NCBI GenBank assembly: GCA_025056465.1
Contig: JANWVU010000006.1
Span: forward strand, 1-40,148
Source: Verrucomicrobiia bacterium
GTDB taxonomy: Bacteria; Verrucomicrobiota; Verrucomicrobiia; Palsa-1439
Length of the DNA stretch: 40,148 bases
Direction of reading: 5' to 3'
Made by a program: the position numbers and the translations under genes
The notes under the pieces: model-generated
Databases searched by the model: none
The model's input: the letters and a program-made list of their open reading frames with translations, nothing else
Told to the model about the DNA's origin: nothing
In this document: one piece after another, positions 1 through 8,042 of the stretch
How the letters are laid out: each line of letters begins with the position of its first letter
Numbering within the stretch: the first letter of the stretch is position 1

Positions 1-53
1 AGGTAGCGAGCGAGCAAGAAACCCTGATGCTCCGCTCCTCCCTCGGTGAGCAT
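1..53 (-). CDS. Possible 5' end of a further polysaccharide-cluster gene (partial)
   Basis: An ATG on the minus strand at 53 opens a frame that stays open to the window edge (begins Met-Leu-Thr-Glu-Gly-Gly). It lies 33 bases after the methyltransferase stop in the same direction, as expected for the next gene of the operon. Only 17 codons are visible, there is no clear ribosome binding site and no recognisable motif, so both its reality and its function are uncertain. Confidence 0.3.
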   Translation of the reverse strand, partial: MLTEGGAEHQGFLLARY

Positions 54-86
54 GGGCAAAAAAATGAGGATTTTCAAACGAGAGGA

Positions 87-869
87 CTACCGGTGCGCCA
101 ACACCTCGACAATTGAGGGCAAGCCGTAGAACCGAGATGGATAAGCAGGTGGTGGGTAGGGGCACTTAGGCTCGAGATCGGGGTGATGGATCTGTCCCTC
201 TACCCCAGAAGCCTGAATGGAAAATCCGCTCTTTTGCAACATGTGAGTAAGGGTACGACGCGTGAGGAACCGGTGGCTGGTCATCCGCCGAGCCGTGCGA
301 AACAGCATCCGAAGTGCTGCTCGGATCGTCGCCGGATTACGTTGCGCCAGCCCTCGATCCAACAAAAGGTGAGCTGCCCAGCCAAAAGAATTCGCATTTA
401 CATAAAGTTGCCCTCTAGGTTTTAGTACCCGATAAAATTCGGCAAGCGTTTGGGGAATCTCAGTGAACATGAGTGCGCCGTAGCAGAAAACCGCGTCGAA
501 TGCTTCCGCTTGGTAGGGCAAGCGTTCAAGCCGTCCGCGCACGAACAAACAATTTTTGCATCCCATTTCTTCCGCCAATGCGCTCGCAACTCGCAACCTT
601 GCGGGGCTCAGGTCAATGCCGTGCACGATGTGATTTTCTCGCGCGAGGGCAACGGACCATTGACCCATGCCACAGGCGGCGTCGAGAACTCGGGACATTT
701 GGCAGAAGCTGATCATCTCGAGTCGTCGTCGGTAGTAGGACAACGTGCGGGGCGCAGCAAACTCGAGTTGGGCAAACGCTCGTTCGGATTCAGGCAATTC
801 GTTCCAAACAGCGTGTGGAAATCGCCAGCCGGCCTCTTCAAAGCGAGCTAATGGGGGTGTGTTTGTCAC
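87..869 (-). CDS. SAM-dependent methyltransferase, class I (type 11)
   Basis: Predicted 260-residue cytoplasmic enzyme transferring a methyl group from S-adenosylmethionine. Motif I (VLDAACGMGQ) is near residues 61-70, the acidic ribose-binding loop (GIDLSP) near 84-89, motif II (FDAVFCYGALMF) near 124-135 and the post-II motif (VLKPRGQLYV) near 148-157. This is the usual layout of Methyltransf_11 proteins. The GTG start at 869 overlaps the stop of the upstream gene as GTGA, indicating translational coupling; a TTG one codon earlier is also open. It is the last complete gene of the minus-strand polysaccharide operon, so a sugar or glycan end-group is the likely acceptor. The acceptor is inferred from context only. 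Confidence 0.85.
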   Translation of the reverse strand: MTNTPPLARFEEAGWRFPHAVWNELPESERAFAQLEFAAPRTLSYYRRRLEMISFCQMSRVLDAACGMGQWSVALARENHIVHGIDLSPARLRVASALAEEMGCKNCLFVRGRLERLPYQAEAFDAVFCYGALMFTEIPQTLAEFYRVLKPRGQLYVNANSFGWAAHLLLDRGLAQRNPATIRAALRMLFRTARRMTSHRFLTRRTLTHMLQKSGFSIQASGVEGQIHHPDLEPKCPYPPPAYPSRFYGLPSIVEVLAHR

Positions 870-2104
870 CAAATCTGGGGCAAAGGTTGGATGGGAATGC
901 TAACGGAATACTGACGCGTCTCGTCTGGTCCATTGAAAACCAGAGGCATGTCGCGGCCTTGGTGTCGGACGCGGACAGGCCGAGAGGGGTCAATGTAGAT
1001 GGTGAGACCTTGCAGCGAGAGCATGGGGTTGTGCGCGGGTGTCAGCAACTCGATGTTCGTTGTGCCGTCAACATCCACAAATCGCAGCCGCACGTTTTCC
1101 ACGCAATTCAGGTAATCGAGCAACCGCGCGACCCCTGCAACCCACAACCGACCTTCCGCTGATTCACGCTGCAGGAATCGAAACGGAGCAAGATAAACCT
1201 CAGGTCGTTGGCGAACAGCCTCGATGCTGATAGGCCGACATTGCCCTTTGCAGCGGTGCAGGACGCCAAGATGTTGGTAGATGATCACGACACCGTGGTG
1301 GGCGTAAAACGCCGGCCAGTCAATTTGTTTGAGTTGGAAGCCTAGCGACGAGAGGTTGGGAGCGTTGATGCCGGTAGCGCGCAGCCGGATGAAGCCGAAA
1401 AACTCCGAGCTGTCTTGCAGCCGATATGGTATGATCAGTCGGCACTGCGGGTTACGGCGCCACCGGCCGAAGCGTCTTCTCACACTATGCAGAGGGGTCG
1501 TACCGGCAATCGCGTCTGGGTCGGTGATTAAGATCGTGTCAGAGTCCGACCAGACATAGCGCACCCCATGTCGTTTCATGAGGTCGGCATGGTAGTAAGG
1601 GCTACCGCGCACGTCCCCGTGGTGATAGCGCGGTGAGCCGGGACCGATGTTCTGTAGGTTGTGCTCGCCGCCGTGGTCCGTGTACACGGGCAGAGTGACG
1701 CGAAGCTCTGCTAACGCCGCGTAGGCTCGTTCGGCATGTGCCCGCCGAAACGGGTGCGCGGCATCGAAATCGCCGAACGAGTGGTTGGTATCGATCCAGC
1801 CCGCTTGCAGATATTCTGCGATGCGACTGCCGTACGAGCTAACCGGGCTGTCTGGATCGTATCCGTTGAAGTAGGCAAACGTATGCGGGTTTACCGAGTA
1901 GAAGAACATGCTCGAAGTAATTTCGAGCCCCAACCCCTGACCTAGCGGACCGGTTGAGGTGCTGTTGAGGTATTTCATGAGGGCGTCGAACTCGCTAAAC
2001 GAGAAGTATTCGATGTCATTGGACACTGCGATCGCGCCCCGGTACGGGTAGGGCAGTTTTCTGAGCCTCCGGTCGCCGGGGTGAATACTTTGATATGAAC
2101 GCAT
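866..2104 (-). CDS. Polysaccharide-deacetylase-like (NodB-fold-like) protein
   Basis: A 412-residue protein without signal peptide or membrane helices. The N-terminal strand ends in Asn-Asp-Ile-Glu (residues 29-32), where deacetylase-fold proteins carry a metal-binding Asp. His108 (NHSFGDF), His144 (YTDHGGEHN) and a late YQHLGVLHR segment resemble the later histidine motifs of the fold. Sequence resemblance is weak and is my judgement by eye, so deacetylase activity is not certain. It lies between the radical SAM gene (23 bases upstream) and the methyltransferase (GTGA overlap) in the glycan operon, which fits modification of an exported polysaccharide precursor. The ATG start is clear, but no strong ribosome binding site precedes it. 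Confidence 0.6.
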   Translation of the reverse strand: MRSYQSIHPGDRRLRKLPYPYRGAIAVSNDIEYFSFSEFDALMKYLNSTSTGPLGQGLGLEITSSMFFYSVNPHTFAYFNGYDPDSPVSSYGSRIAEYLQAGWIDTNHSFGDFDAAHPFRRAHAERAYAALAELRVTLPVYTDHGGEHNLQNIGPGSPRYHHGDVRGSPYYHADLMKRHGVRYVWSDSDTILITDPDAIAGTTPLHSVRRRFGRWRRNPQCRLIIPYRLQDSSEFFGFIRLRATGINAPNLSSLGFQLKQIDWPAFYAHHGVVIIYQHLGVLHRCKGQCRPISIEAVRQRPEVYLAPFRFLQRESAEGRLWVAGVARLLDYLNCVENVRLRFVDVDGTTNIELLTPAHNPMLSLQGLTIYIDPSRPVRVRHQGRDMPLVFNGPDETRQYSVSIPIQPLPQIW

Positions 2105-2127
2105 TGCTGTCGAGAGTTGCGATAACC

Positions 2128-3714
2128 TCAGGGTGAGTCGGTCAGATAGACAAAAGTTTCATACGGATTTTGGAGGACCCGGTTTCCTTGGGCATCCACG
2201 AACTCTTTTTTTTGATAGTTGTGCCAAATCTGGCAGTCGCGGCAGACACTGTTAGCGAACACACCCGCCAAAGCTTCTGCGCGGATTCTGCGATACTCGG
2301 GCGACAGCCATATTTCCCGCAGGCCGGACTGGTGCAAGTTGCCCACGTAGGGCACATCGTCGCGGTAGCCGACATAGAGAGTGGTGGCGCAACAGAGTGC
2401 AACTTGGCCATCAGGGTAAACGGCGGCCTGTGTCCACAATTGGGAACAGGCATACCGTTGCGCGGGAGCGGGCAAATCGATATCGAAATTCAGGCGTTCG
2501 TTAATCCAGATCCCGTTCACGTACTTAGAAAGCACGTAAAAACTAACCATGTCCAAGCCGATCGCTTTCATGCGGTCACGAAACAGGTCCTGTTCGTGCC
2601 GGTTGTAATCCTGCACTACGAGGCAGGCGCGCAACGTCGTGCGCCCGCCCAATTCGTTGCGTACTCGCACCAGAGTTTTGATGTTTTCCAACGGCACGCG
2701 GAAGTCATCGAGACGGATCTTCCGGTACGTATCCTCGGTAGCGGCGTCGAGGCTGAAGGAAATGTGGTCAACGCCCGCGGCAATTAAGCGCCGCGCTGCT
2801 TCTTCGTGGAGCAACGTGCCGTTGGTGGTGATGCTTACGCCACAACCGTGCTGCTTGGCGAGTACGGCATAATCGGTGAAGTTGCGATACACGAACGGCT
2901 CGTCATACTGACCAAATCCCAAATGGCTGCGGTACTGACCGGCCTCACGAATCAGCTTCTCCAACAACTGCGGTGGCATCCGTTTGCTGTTCGCGAAGTA
3001 ATTTGTGGTGTGGCTCCGGCGCAAGTCTTCGCCATGATAGGGACACATTATACATTTCAAGTTGCAATGAGTTGTGAGCGCCACATGCACCCAACGCGGG
3101 AATGAAAATTCGGGTAACTCTTCTAGCTGCTCAACAAGAACCAAGGTGCGCAAGCGTGGACCAGCCTGTTCGGACTTTGGAGCGATGGCATGTTCGAGCC
3201 GTTGGACAAGTCCACGTTGCCATTTTCCGACGAGGCGGATCCATTGCTTGATCTGCGCCGAGCCGCGTGCACGACGGATGGCAGTGTGACGCGCTGCGGG
3301 TGCCGTGTTGGTCGTTGGGGGGGGCGATTGAGCGGCACTAGCTGCGCGGCTGCGATCCCCTGAGGCGGATCGCCAGGTCCGCCACCGGTTGTGAAGGGAG
3401 AGTAGTTTCTTCCGCCAATGAATCGCCGCGCGGCGTGTTAGCCGCAGAACGGCGAGTGACAAAACTTGAAACGGTAATCGCAGACTTCCCTCGGTGCGCA
3501 ACAATCGCACGTCGGTGTCTAGTCCAGGATTGACAGCAACGACCAGCCATAACCGCGCGCAGTCAGGCCGAATAGTTTCTACTTCGACAAGCTCCCTGTC
3601 GGTGAGAGCCAAGTTAGGATGATTGACTATCAGCAACGGCTCCCGCCGCAGAGCCATCATTAGCAAGTCCCGCAACGGGGGTACGTGCCGATAGTAAATG
3701 ACGCGACGTTTCAT
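2128..3714 (-). CDS. Radical SAM / SPASM domain protein with long N-terminal extension
   Basis: A 528-residue protein. The radical SAM CxxxCxxC cluster motif is at Cys217, Cys221 and Cys224 (HCNLKCIMCPY). A SPASM-type auxiliary-cluster region follows, with Cys423, Cys441, Cys442, Cys491 and Cys494. The core (about 205-500) resembles SPASM enzymes found in surface-polysaccharide clusters as well as peptide-modifying maturases. The first 200 residues are unrecognised, and residues 95-160 are basic, Ala/Pro-rich and probably partly disordered. It overlaps the upstream glycosyltransferase stop by 4 bases (ATGA), so the two are co-translated. A role in altering a sugar or lipid-linked glycan is inferred from the operon; no small peptide substrate gene was seen. 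Confidence 0.8.
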   Translation of the reverse strand: MKRRVIYYRHVPPLRDLLMMALRREPLLIVNHPNLALTDRELVEVETIRPDCARLWLVVAVNPGLDTDVRLLRTEGSLRLPFQVLSLAVLRLTRRAAIHWRKKLLSLHNRWRTWRSASGDRSRAASAAQSPPPTTNTAPAARHTAIRRARGSAQIKQWIRLVGKWQRGLVQRLEHAIAPKSEQAGPRLRTLVLVEQLEELPEFSFPRWVHVALTTHCNLKCIMCPYHGEDLRRSHTTNYFANSKRMPPQLLEKLIREAGQYRSHLGFGQYDEPFVYRNFTDYAVLAKQHGCGVSITTNGTLLHEEAARRLIAAGVDHISFSLDAATEDTYRKIRLDDFRVPLENIKTLVRVRNELGGRTTLRACLVVQDYNRHEQDLFRDRMKAIGLDMVSFYVLSKYVNGIWINERLNFDIDLPAPAQRYACSQLWTQAAVYPDGQVALCCATTLYVGYRDDVPYVGNLHQSGLREIWLSPEYRRIRAEALAGVFANSVCRDCQIWHNYQKKEFVDAQGNRVLQNPYETFVYLTDSP

Positions 3715-5003
3715 GGCTTGGCGACGCGTTGCAGCACGTCAAGATACTGGCAGATGATTTTATCGATATGCAGATGCCGGTCAAACCAGGCGCGCGCGAC
3801 AATCTGCAACTGTTTCCACCACTCCGCTGGCGCAGCAGCCACGCGTTGCATGGCCTGCAGAATTGCATCCTCCGACTCGGCAGGAAACACATGTGGAGGC
3901 CAATCGTTGCCATATAACAGGCGGTTCCAATCTCCAAACGCGGTGATCAATGGCCGTCCATAATATGTGGTTTCACGGCCGATGTTACCCAGCACGGCGA
4001 GCCGCGGGCTGAACTGATCGCACACAACGACGCGGTCAAGCATGAAAATAGCCCGCAATTTTTTGTTGGGCATGTCCGGCAGCCAATCTACATAATCGCG
4101 CAAATGCAACGTTTCCACCAATTCTCGGCTGTGGGCAAGATCGGCGGGGCGGCCTTTCTCGATGAGGATCAGCCGGCAGGACTTGCTCGTGGTGGACATA
4201 AACCGCGCAAAAGCCCGCAGCAATTTGTCATTGTCCTTGAGGTAAGCGTCATTGTTCGTTCGCAGGTAGAAATGCCGCGTGGGGTGAAAGAAAATCAGGT
4301 CGTGATCACGGTATCGACGGCGTAGTTGTTCTTCGAAATCTCGGTCCCATTCTTGAAGCAAGGTCGGGTCCATTGGGAAGTTGCAGTAATAGACCGGTTT
4401 GTTGAGCAACCCGAGGCGCTTAAGCAGGACTTGTTGGTGCGGAAGGCATATGATCGCGGCGCATTGCCGCAACCCCCTCCGTTGCCGAAACTGCAAACCA
4501 GCGTCGTGAGCAAAATCCCGCAGCCAGGAAAACAACTTACCAGGCTGACGGCAGAGTTTTGAGAAAATTATGGTTGGATGGTGGTCGACGAAGAGCTTGA
4601 AGGGGAGGATTTGAAGGTCGGCACCCTGGGATAGAAAAACCTTCGGCACATTTACTAATTCACTAAATAAGGCCGGCCCGTTTTCCATCATCATGATCAC
4701 ACTTGCATCTTTGGCTTGCTCATAAAGTTGGCCAATGGCGCGGTGAGTGGTGAGTTTTTGCGGTCTTCCCCAGTGGATTGGTTCGTTTTCGACCTCGAAA
4801 ACCATCGTTCCCTCTTCGACTCGGTCGGTCCACCACGCACGGCTTTCTTGGCCGACCGGCTGGCCTACTTGCAAAAGCGTCGCGGCCACGCCTCGTCGCC
4901 GAAATGCGGAGACAATGAAGTCTCCCATGTTGAGATTGTTGCCGTACATCATCACGCGAAGCGGATGGTTTGCTGTGCGCAAACCAGCTTGAGACAAGCT
5001 CAT
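3711..5003 (-). CDS. Glycosyltransferase-like protein (GT-B type)
   Basis: A 430-residue soluble protein. The N-terminus (VMMYGNNLNMGDFIVSAF) resembles the first beta-strand/loop of GT-B glycosyltransferases. The C-terminal half has the pattern of GT1/GT4 nucleotide-sugar domains: a strand ending in FFHPTRH, an LILIEKG strand, then LHLRDYVDWLPDMP, a conserved-looking region around YYGRPLITAFG, and a terminal helix. The classic EX7E motif is not obvious, so family assignment is tentative. The ATG at 5003 is preferred; a TTG two codons upstream is also in frame. It is separated from wzt by about 186 bases and overlaps the radical SAM gene downstream. The likely role is assembly of the exported polysaccharide. 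Confidence 0.65.
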   Translation of the reverse strand: MSLSQAGLRTANHPLRVMMYGNNLNMGDFIVSAFRRRGVAATLLQVGQPVGQESRAWWTDRVEEGTMVFEVENEPIHWGRPQKLTTHRAIGQLYEQAKDASVIMMMENGPALFSELVNVPKVFLSQGADLQILPFKLFVDHHPTIIFSKLCRQPGKLFSWLRDFAHDAGLQFRQRRGLRQCAAIICLPHQQVLLKRLGLLNKPVYYCNFPMDPTLLQEWDRDFEEQLRRRYRDHDLIFFHPTRHFYLRTNNDAYLKDNDKLLRAFARFMSTTSKSCRLILIEKGRPADLAHSRELVETLHLRDYVDWLPDMPNKKLRAIFMLDRVVVCDQFSPRLAVLGNIGRETTYYGRPLITAFGDWNRLLYGNDWPPHVFPAESEDAILQAMQRVAAAPAEWWKQLQIVARAWFDRHLHIDKIICQYLDVLQRVAKP

Positions 5004-5189
5004 GGGCAAAAGTGATTTCAGATAATTAGTCTCCGGCTTGGGGTTCTCGAGTCACAATTTGGCACATCGTTTGTGCCCACGTTGATCCCATCCACCCATG
5101 CAAAGTTTGGAGTAGCCAATCAGGCTACCGCGGGCAGATTGATTCGTTCTGCTTGATCCCTCAGCGTGCATGGAAGGATGTTTGAGGTT
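5004..5189. other. Intergenic region with two small hairpins
   Basis: This is the only sizeable gap in the polysaccharide operon, between wzt and the glycosyltransferase. Two short inverted repeats are visible: GGCACA (5061-5066) with TGTGCC (5072-5077), and GTAGCC (5112-5117) with GGCTAC (5123-5128). Neither is followed by a T-run in either direction, so neither is a convincing intrinsic terminator. RNA processing, partial termination or an internal promoter are possible, but I found no good promoter match. Confidence 0.35.
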
Positions 5190-6458
5190 TTACTTGCGAG
5201 GCAGTGTGATTTGTTTGTTGGATCTTGCCGTTTCAAACTCCCATTGATAGGGCACAATCACTGGCGCAAACCGTTCCAGCAACGAATCGGCCATAGCTCC
5301 AGAGTACCCGGCATCACGGGCGCTACCCTCAACTTGGAAGTGGGCGATTTCCGTTGAAGGAAACAACAAGGTGTGGCCGTCCGCCGCATAGCCACCCAGC
5401 CGGATTACGAACGTCTGATGCGGCATCAGTCGAAGATTGTGGAATGTGCAGCGAATTAATCCGCGGCCATCCAGGCGTTCAGGGCGACAGTCGTCGAGCA
5501 GCATATCGGCCCCGCAGATTGCCCCCCAGCGACTCGAAATCACAACCCATAATGCGGGTCGAGCTACAGGTCGCTTGGCATGATACAACAACTCAATGGT
5601 TATGGATTCTCCTGGAGAGAACACGTTCGCAGGCTGTCCGTCGGCTGACCGAAGGATCACTGCTTCGATTTCGACCTCTCGATCCACGCTTTGAAGCTTT
5701 TTCGGAGCGTCGGTGATGCAGGGGAGTGATGCAAGGTATTGTTGAATTACGGGTTTCGGGGGCCCTTCCGCAAAGAGTTTACCCTCCTCCAATAGAAAGG
5801 CCCGGTGACACAAAACTTCAATCGCGCCCATGTTGTGGCTGACGAAGAGGACGGTGCGGCCTTGTTTGGCGACATCGCCCATTTTGCCGAGGCATTTTTT
5901 TTGGAAACTGGCGTCACCGACCGCGAGGACTTCGTCCACGAGCAGGATCTCGGGCTCTAGGTGGGCTGCCACAGCAAAAGCAAGGCGCATTCGCATGCCG
6001 CTGCTGTAGTGTTTTACGGGGGTGTCGATAAACTTTTCAACCTCCGCAAAGGCGACGATTTCGTCGAACTTGCTTTCGATCTCCTTTTTCCTCATGCCGA
6101 GAATCGCGCCGTTGAGGAAAATGTTTTCGCGGCCGGTAAGTTCGGGATGAAAACCGGTGCCGACTTCGAGGAGGGAGCCAACCCGGCCGTGAATCTCCGC
6201 GCTGCCGGTCGTTGGCTCGGTGATTTGAGAGAGGATTTTCAGCAGGGTGCTCTTGCCGGCTCCATTGCGGCCGATGACGCCGACGACTTCGCCGCGTTGG
6301 ACTTCAAATGAGACATCCCGCAATGCCCAAAATGTCTCGGCGGGTGGGGAACGACGGAATGGATTGGCAAGCACATCGCGCAACGCTTTGTATCGCTCGC
6401 GCGGGCCGAGCCGGTACTGTTTACCGAGGTTTTCAACGCGAATCGCTACCTCGCTCAT
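5190..6458 (-). CDS. wzt: Polysaccharide ABC exporter ATP-binding protein (Wzt-like)
   Basis: A 422-residue ATPase of the O-antigen/capsule/teichoic-acid export type. Walker A is GRNGAGKST (63-71), the ABC signature YSSGM (151-155), Walker B ILLVDE (171-176) and the H-loop His is His208. After about residue 250 comes a beta-rich extension like the Wzt C-terminal domain, which in characterised systems recognises the modified non-reducing end of the glycan before export. The frame is open 99 codons further upstream, but the family N-terminus (MSEVAIRVENLGKQY) fixes the start at 6458, where ATGA overlaps the permease stop. It pairs with the permease encoded just upstream. The methyltransferase at the operon end could supply such a terminal modification (inference). 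Confidence 0.93.
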   Translation of the reverse strand: MSEVAIRVENLGKQYRLGPRERYKALRDVLANPFRRSPPAETFWALRDVSFEVQRGEVVGVIGRNGAGKSTLLKILSQITEPTTGSAEIHGRVGSLLEVGTGFHPELTGRENIFLNGAILGMRKKEIESKFDEIVAFAEVEKFIDTPVKHYSSGMRMRLAFAVAAHLEPEILLVDEVLAVGDASFQKKCLGKMGDVAKQGRTVLFVSHNMGAIEVLCHRAFLLEEGKLFAEGPPKPVIQQYLASLPCITDAPKKLQSVDREVEIEAVILRSADGQPANVFSPGESITIELLYHAKRPVARPALWVVISSRWGAICGADMLLDDCRPERLDGRGLIRCTFHNLRLMPHQTFVIRLGGYAADGHTLLFPSTEIAHFQVEGSARDAGYSGAMADSLLERFAPVIVPYQWEFETARSNKQITLPRK

Positions 6459-7318
6459 ATCACATCCGCGAATGTCCGCTCCATGCGTCGGAAATAGATC
6501 AAGCCGGTCACGAGAACCACCACGACGGTAATGATGGACACTCCGAGAAGCGGACCGGGAGGCGAGCCTCCGAGCAAGGCCCATCGAAACCCATCCACCA
6601 CGCCGGCCATGGGATTGATTCCGTAAATCGCTCGCACCGACTCGGGCAGCAGGCTCGAGGGGTAAGCAATCGGGGTGGCGAAAAACCAAATTTGGGTGAG
6701 GAACGGAATCGTGTAGCGGACGTCGCGATACTCGACGTTCAAAGCGGAAAGCCACACACCTACCGCGAGGGCAGTGATTAGGGCGAACACAACCAAAGCC
6801 GGCAGAGTTAGCAGAATCCAGCCGGTGGGGAAGATACCGTACAGGAGCATGAGCAGCACCATTACAAGGAAGGCGATGGCGAAGTCGGGCACACCGCCCA
6901 AGACGGCGGCGATCGGGATAATCAAGCGGGGAAAATAAACTTTTGTGATCAGCGCGCGGTTGGTGACGAGACTATTGCCGGATTCGTTGAGCGCGTAGGC
7001 GAACAGTTGCCACGGGAGCAGACCGCAAAAGACAAAGATGGGGTAGGGCAGAGCATCGCTTTTCACGCCGGCGAGTTTGCCGAAGAAGATACTGAAAACG
7101 ACCATGGTGAGCACCGGCTGCAAAATCGCCCACATGGCGCCGAGGACCGTTTGTTTGTATCGGACTTTGATGTCCCGCCAGACCAAAAAATAGAGCAGAT
7201 CCCGGTAGTCCCAAATTTGGCGGAGCCGCAGATCAAGCCAACCATGCGACGGTGCAATGCGCGTGACAACGGCAGGCTGCCGCCCTGCCGGTGCCTCAAT
7301 CGCAGTCGGTTGGCTCAT
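6455..7318 (-). CDS. wzm: Polysaccharide ABC exporter permease (Wzm-like, ABC-2 type)
   Basis: A 287-residue integral membrane protein. After a cytoplasmic N-terminus with the family segment YFLVWRDIKVRYKQT (about 42-57), hydrophobic segments lie near 59-80, 92-112, 130-158, 165-192, 205-222 and 257-275, the six-helix pattern of ABC-2 permeases such as Wzm and TagG. It forms the transmembrane pore for lipid-linked glycans with the ATPase encoded downstream (ATGA overlap at 6455-6458). It follows the winged-helix regulator gene by 42 bases on the same strand and probably shares its promoter. Confidence 0.93.
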   Translation of the reverse strand: MSQPTAIEAPAGRQPAVVTRIAPSHGWLDLRLRQIWDYRDLLYFLVWRDIKVRYKQTVLGAMWAILQPVLTMVVFSIFFGKLAGVKSDALPYPIFVFCGLLPWQLFAYALNESGNSLVTNRALITKVYFPRLIIPIAAVLGGVPDFAIAFLVMVLLMLLYGIFPTGWILLTLPALVVFALITALAVGVWLSALNVEYRDVRYTIPFLTQIWFFATPIAYPSSLLPESVRAIYGINPMAGVVDGFRWALLGGSPPGPLLGVSIITVVVVLVTGLIYFRRMERTFADVI

Positions 7319-7360
7319 GCTGAGTTTGAGTGACGACGGGCATGACCCGTCGGGTGGTTT

Positions 7361-7948
7361 TCAGGCAAATACCCAGTGCATCTTCGGACTGGGTGACACG
7401 CCATCGGGAAGGTACCGGGGCGTCATCGGGTGTTGTTTGTTATACATGCATACGATGATTGCATCGGCTGGGCTCCGATCCACATCAGCCAGCGGGCTTA
7501 TCGGCACCGCCATAAATGGCTGGCCCGCCCGGTCGCCGTCGTAAACGGCGACGAGCTGGAGTTTCCATTCAACCAAACCAAGGTATGTGATTTCCGCCAG
7601 CTCACCGGCGCCCATTAGCGCCACAGTTTTTAGGCCCTGTTCGGACAACGTCCGACAAAGCTGTGCACTGCGTTTCCGGGCTTCGTGGTAAAACTGAAAG
7701 GAAAACTCCAGAAACTCATATGTTAGCCGCGTTTTTTCCGCGATACCGGCAGGCGTCAAAAAGTAATCCCACCGTCGCGCATGTTCTTTCTTCACGTGCA
7801 GCAAACCTTTTGCGATCATCTTTTTGAGCGTGGCATGAGCGAGCTTCACACTGACGCCCAACTTCCGTGCTGCCATGCGGTTGTTGAGCCGCGGGGTTTG
7901 CTCAACGTGCTTCAAGATCTCAAGTTCCAACAGCTCACTACGATCCAT
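7361..7948 (-). CDS. Winged-helix regulator with Rossmann-like C-terminal domain
   Basis: A 195-residue probable transcription factor. Residues 5-65 form a MarR-like winged helix-turn-helix (MAARKLGVSVKLAHATLKKM as the DNA-reading part), resembling the family linked to exopolysaccharide loci. A helical linker (about 72-103) leads to a small Rossmann-like unit with GAGELAE (113-119), the position of a dinucleotide- or nucleotide-binding glycine loop, and VYDGD (135-139). The domain pair suggests a regulator sensing a nucleotide-type ligand. It is the first gene of the minus-strand polysaccharide operon. The ATG at 7948 directly abuts two tandem palindromes overlying a predicted promoter, so it probably represses itself and the operon. 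The ligand is unknown. Confidence 0.8.
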   Translation of the reverse strand: MDRSELLELEILKHVEQTPRLNNRMAARKLGVSVKLAHATLKKMIAKGLLHVKKEHARRWDYFLTPAGIAEKTRLTYEFLEFSFQFYHEARKRSAQLCRTLSEQGLKTVALMGAGELAEITYLGLVEWKLQLVAVYDGDRAGQPFMAVPISPLADVDRSPADAIIVCMYNKQHPMTPRYLPDGVSPSPKMHWVFA

Positions 7949-7985
7949 CGTTTCCGAAAGTAACGTTACGTTTCGGAAACGTCAA
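7949..7985 (-). promoter_or_regulatory. Autoregulatory promoter/operator of the polysaccharide operon
   Basis: On the minus strand, TTGACG (7985-7980), a 17-base spacer and TACTTT (7962-7957) form a sigma-70-like promoter, strong in the -35 and modest in the -10. Two copies of CGTTTC(S)GAAA overlie it. One is at 7949-7959; the other is the perfect 7-1-7 palindrome ACGTTTC-G-GAAACGT at 7968-7982. Their centres are 20 bases apart, about two helical turns. The start codon of the regulator begins at 7948, so the transcript would be nearly leaderless and a protein bound here would block RNA polymerase. Confidence 0.65.
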
Positions 7986-7997
7986 GGCCGAGTTTCG

Positions 7998-8026
7998 TTG
8001 ACCCCTACCAATGCCTTCCGTATCCT
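7998..8026 (+). promoter_or_regulatory. Sigma-70-like promoter of the envelope-lipid operon
   Basis: TTGACC (7998-8003), a 17-base spacer and TATCCT (8021-8026) match 5/6 and 4/6 of the consensus. The predicted transcription start is about 10 bases before the ATG at 8043. It lies in the divergent gap next to the tandem palindromes, so the regulator might also affect it. Confidence 0.55.
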
Positions 8027-8042
8027 GAGGCGCTGAGGGAGG

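Noticed and set aside
4986-5000. AGCTTG/CAAGCT inverted repeat near the glycosyltransferase start
   Set aside because: It sits within the first codons of the gene; the short stem has no other regulatory feature and can arise by chance.
6459-6755. 99-codon upstream extension of the Wzt-like ATPase
   Set aside because: It lies inside the permease gene in another frame. The normal family N-terminus starts at the ATGA overlap.
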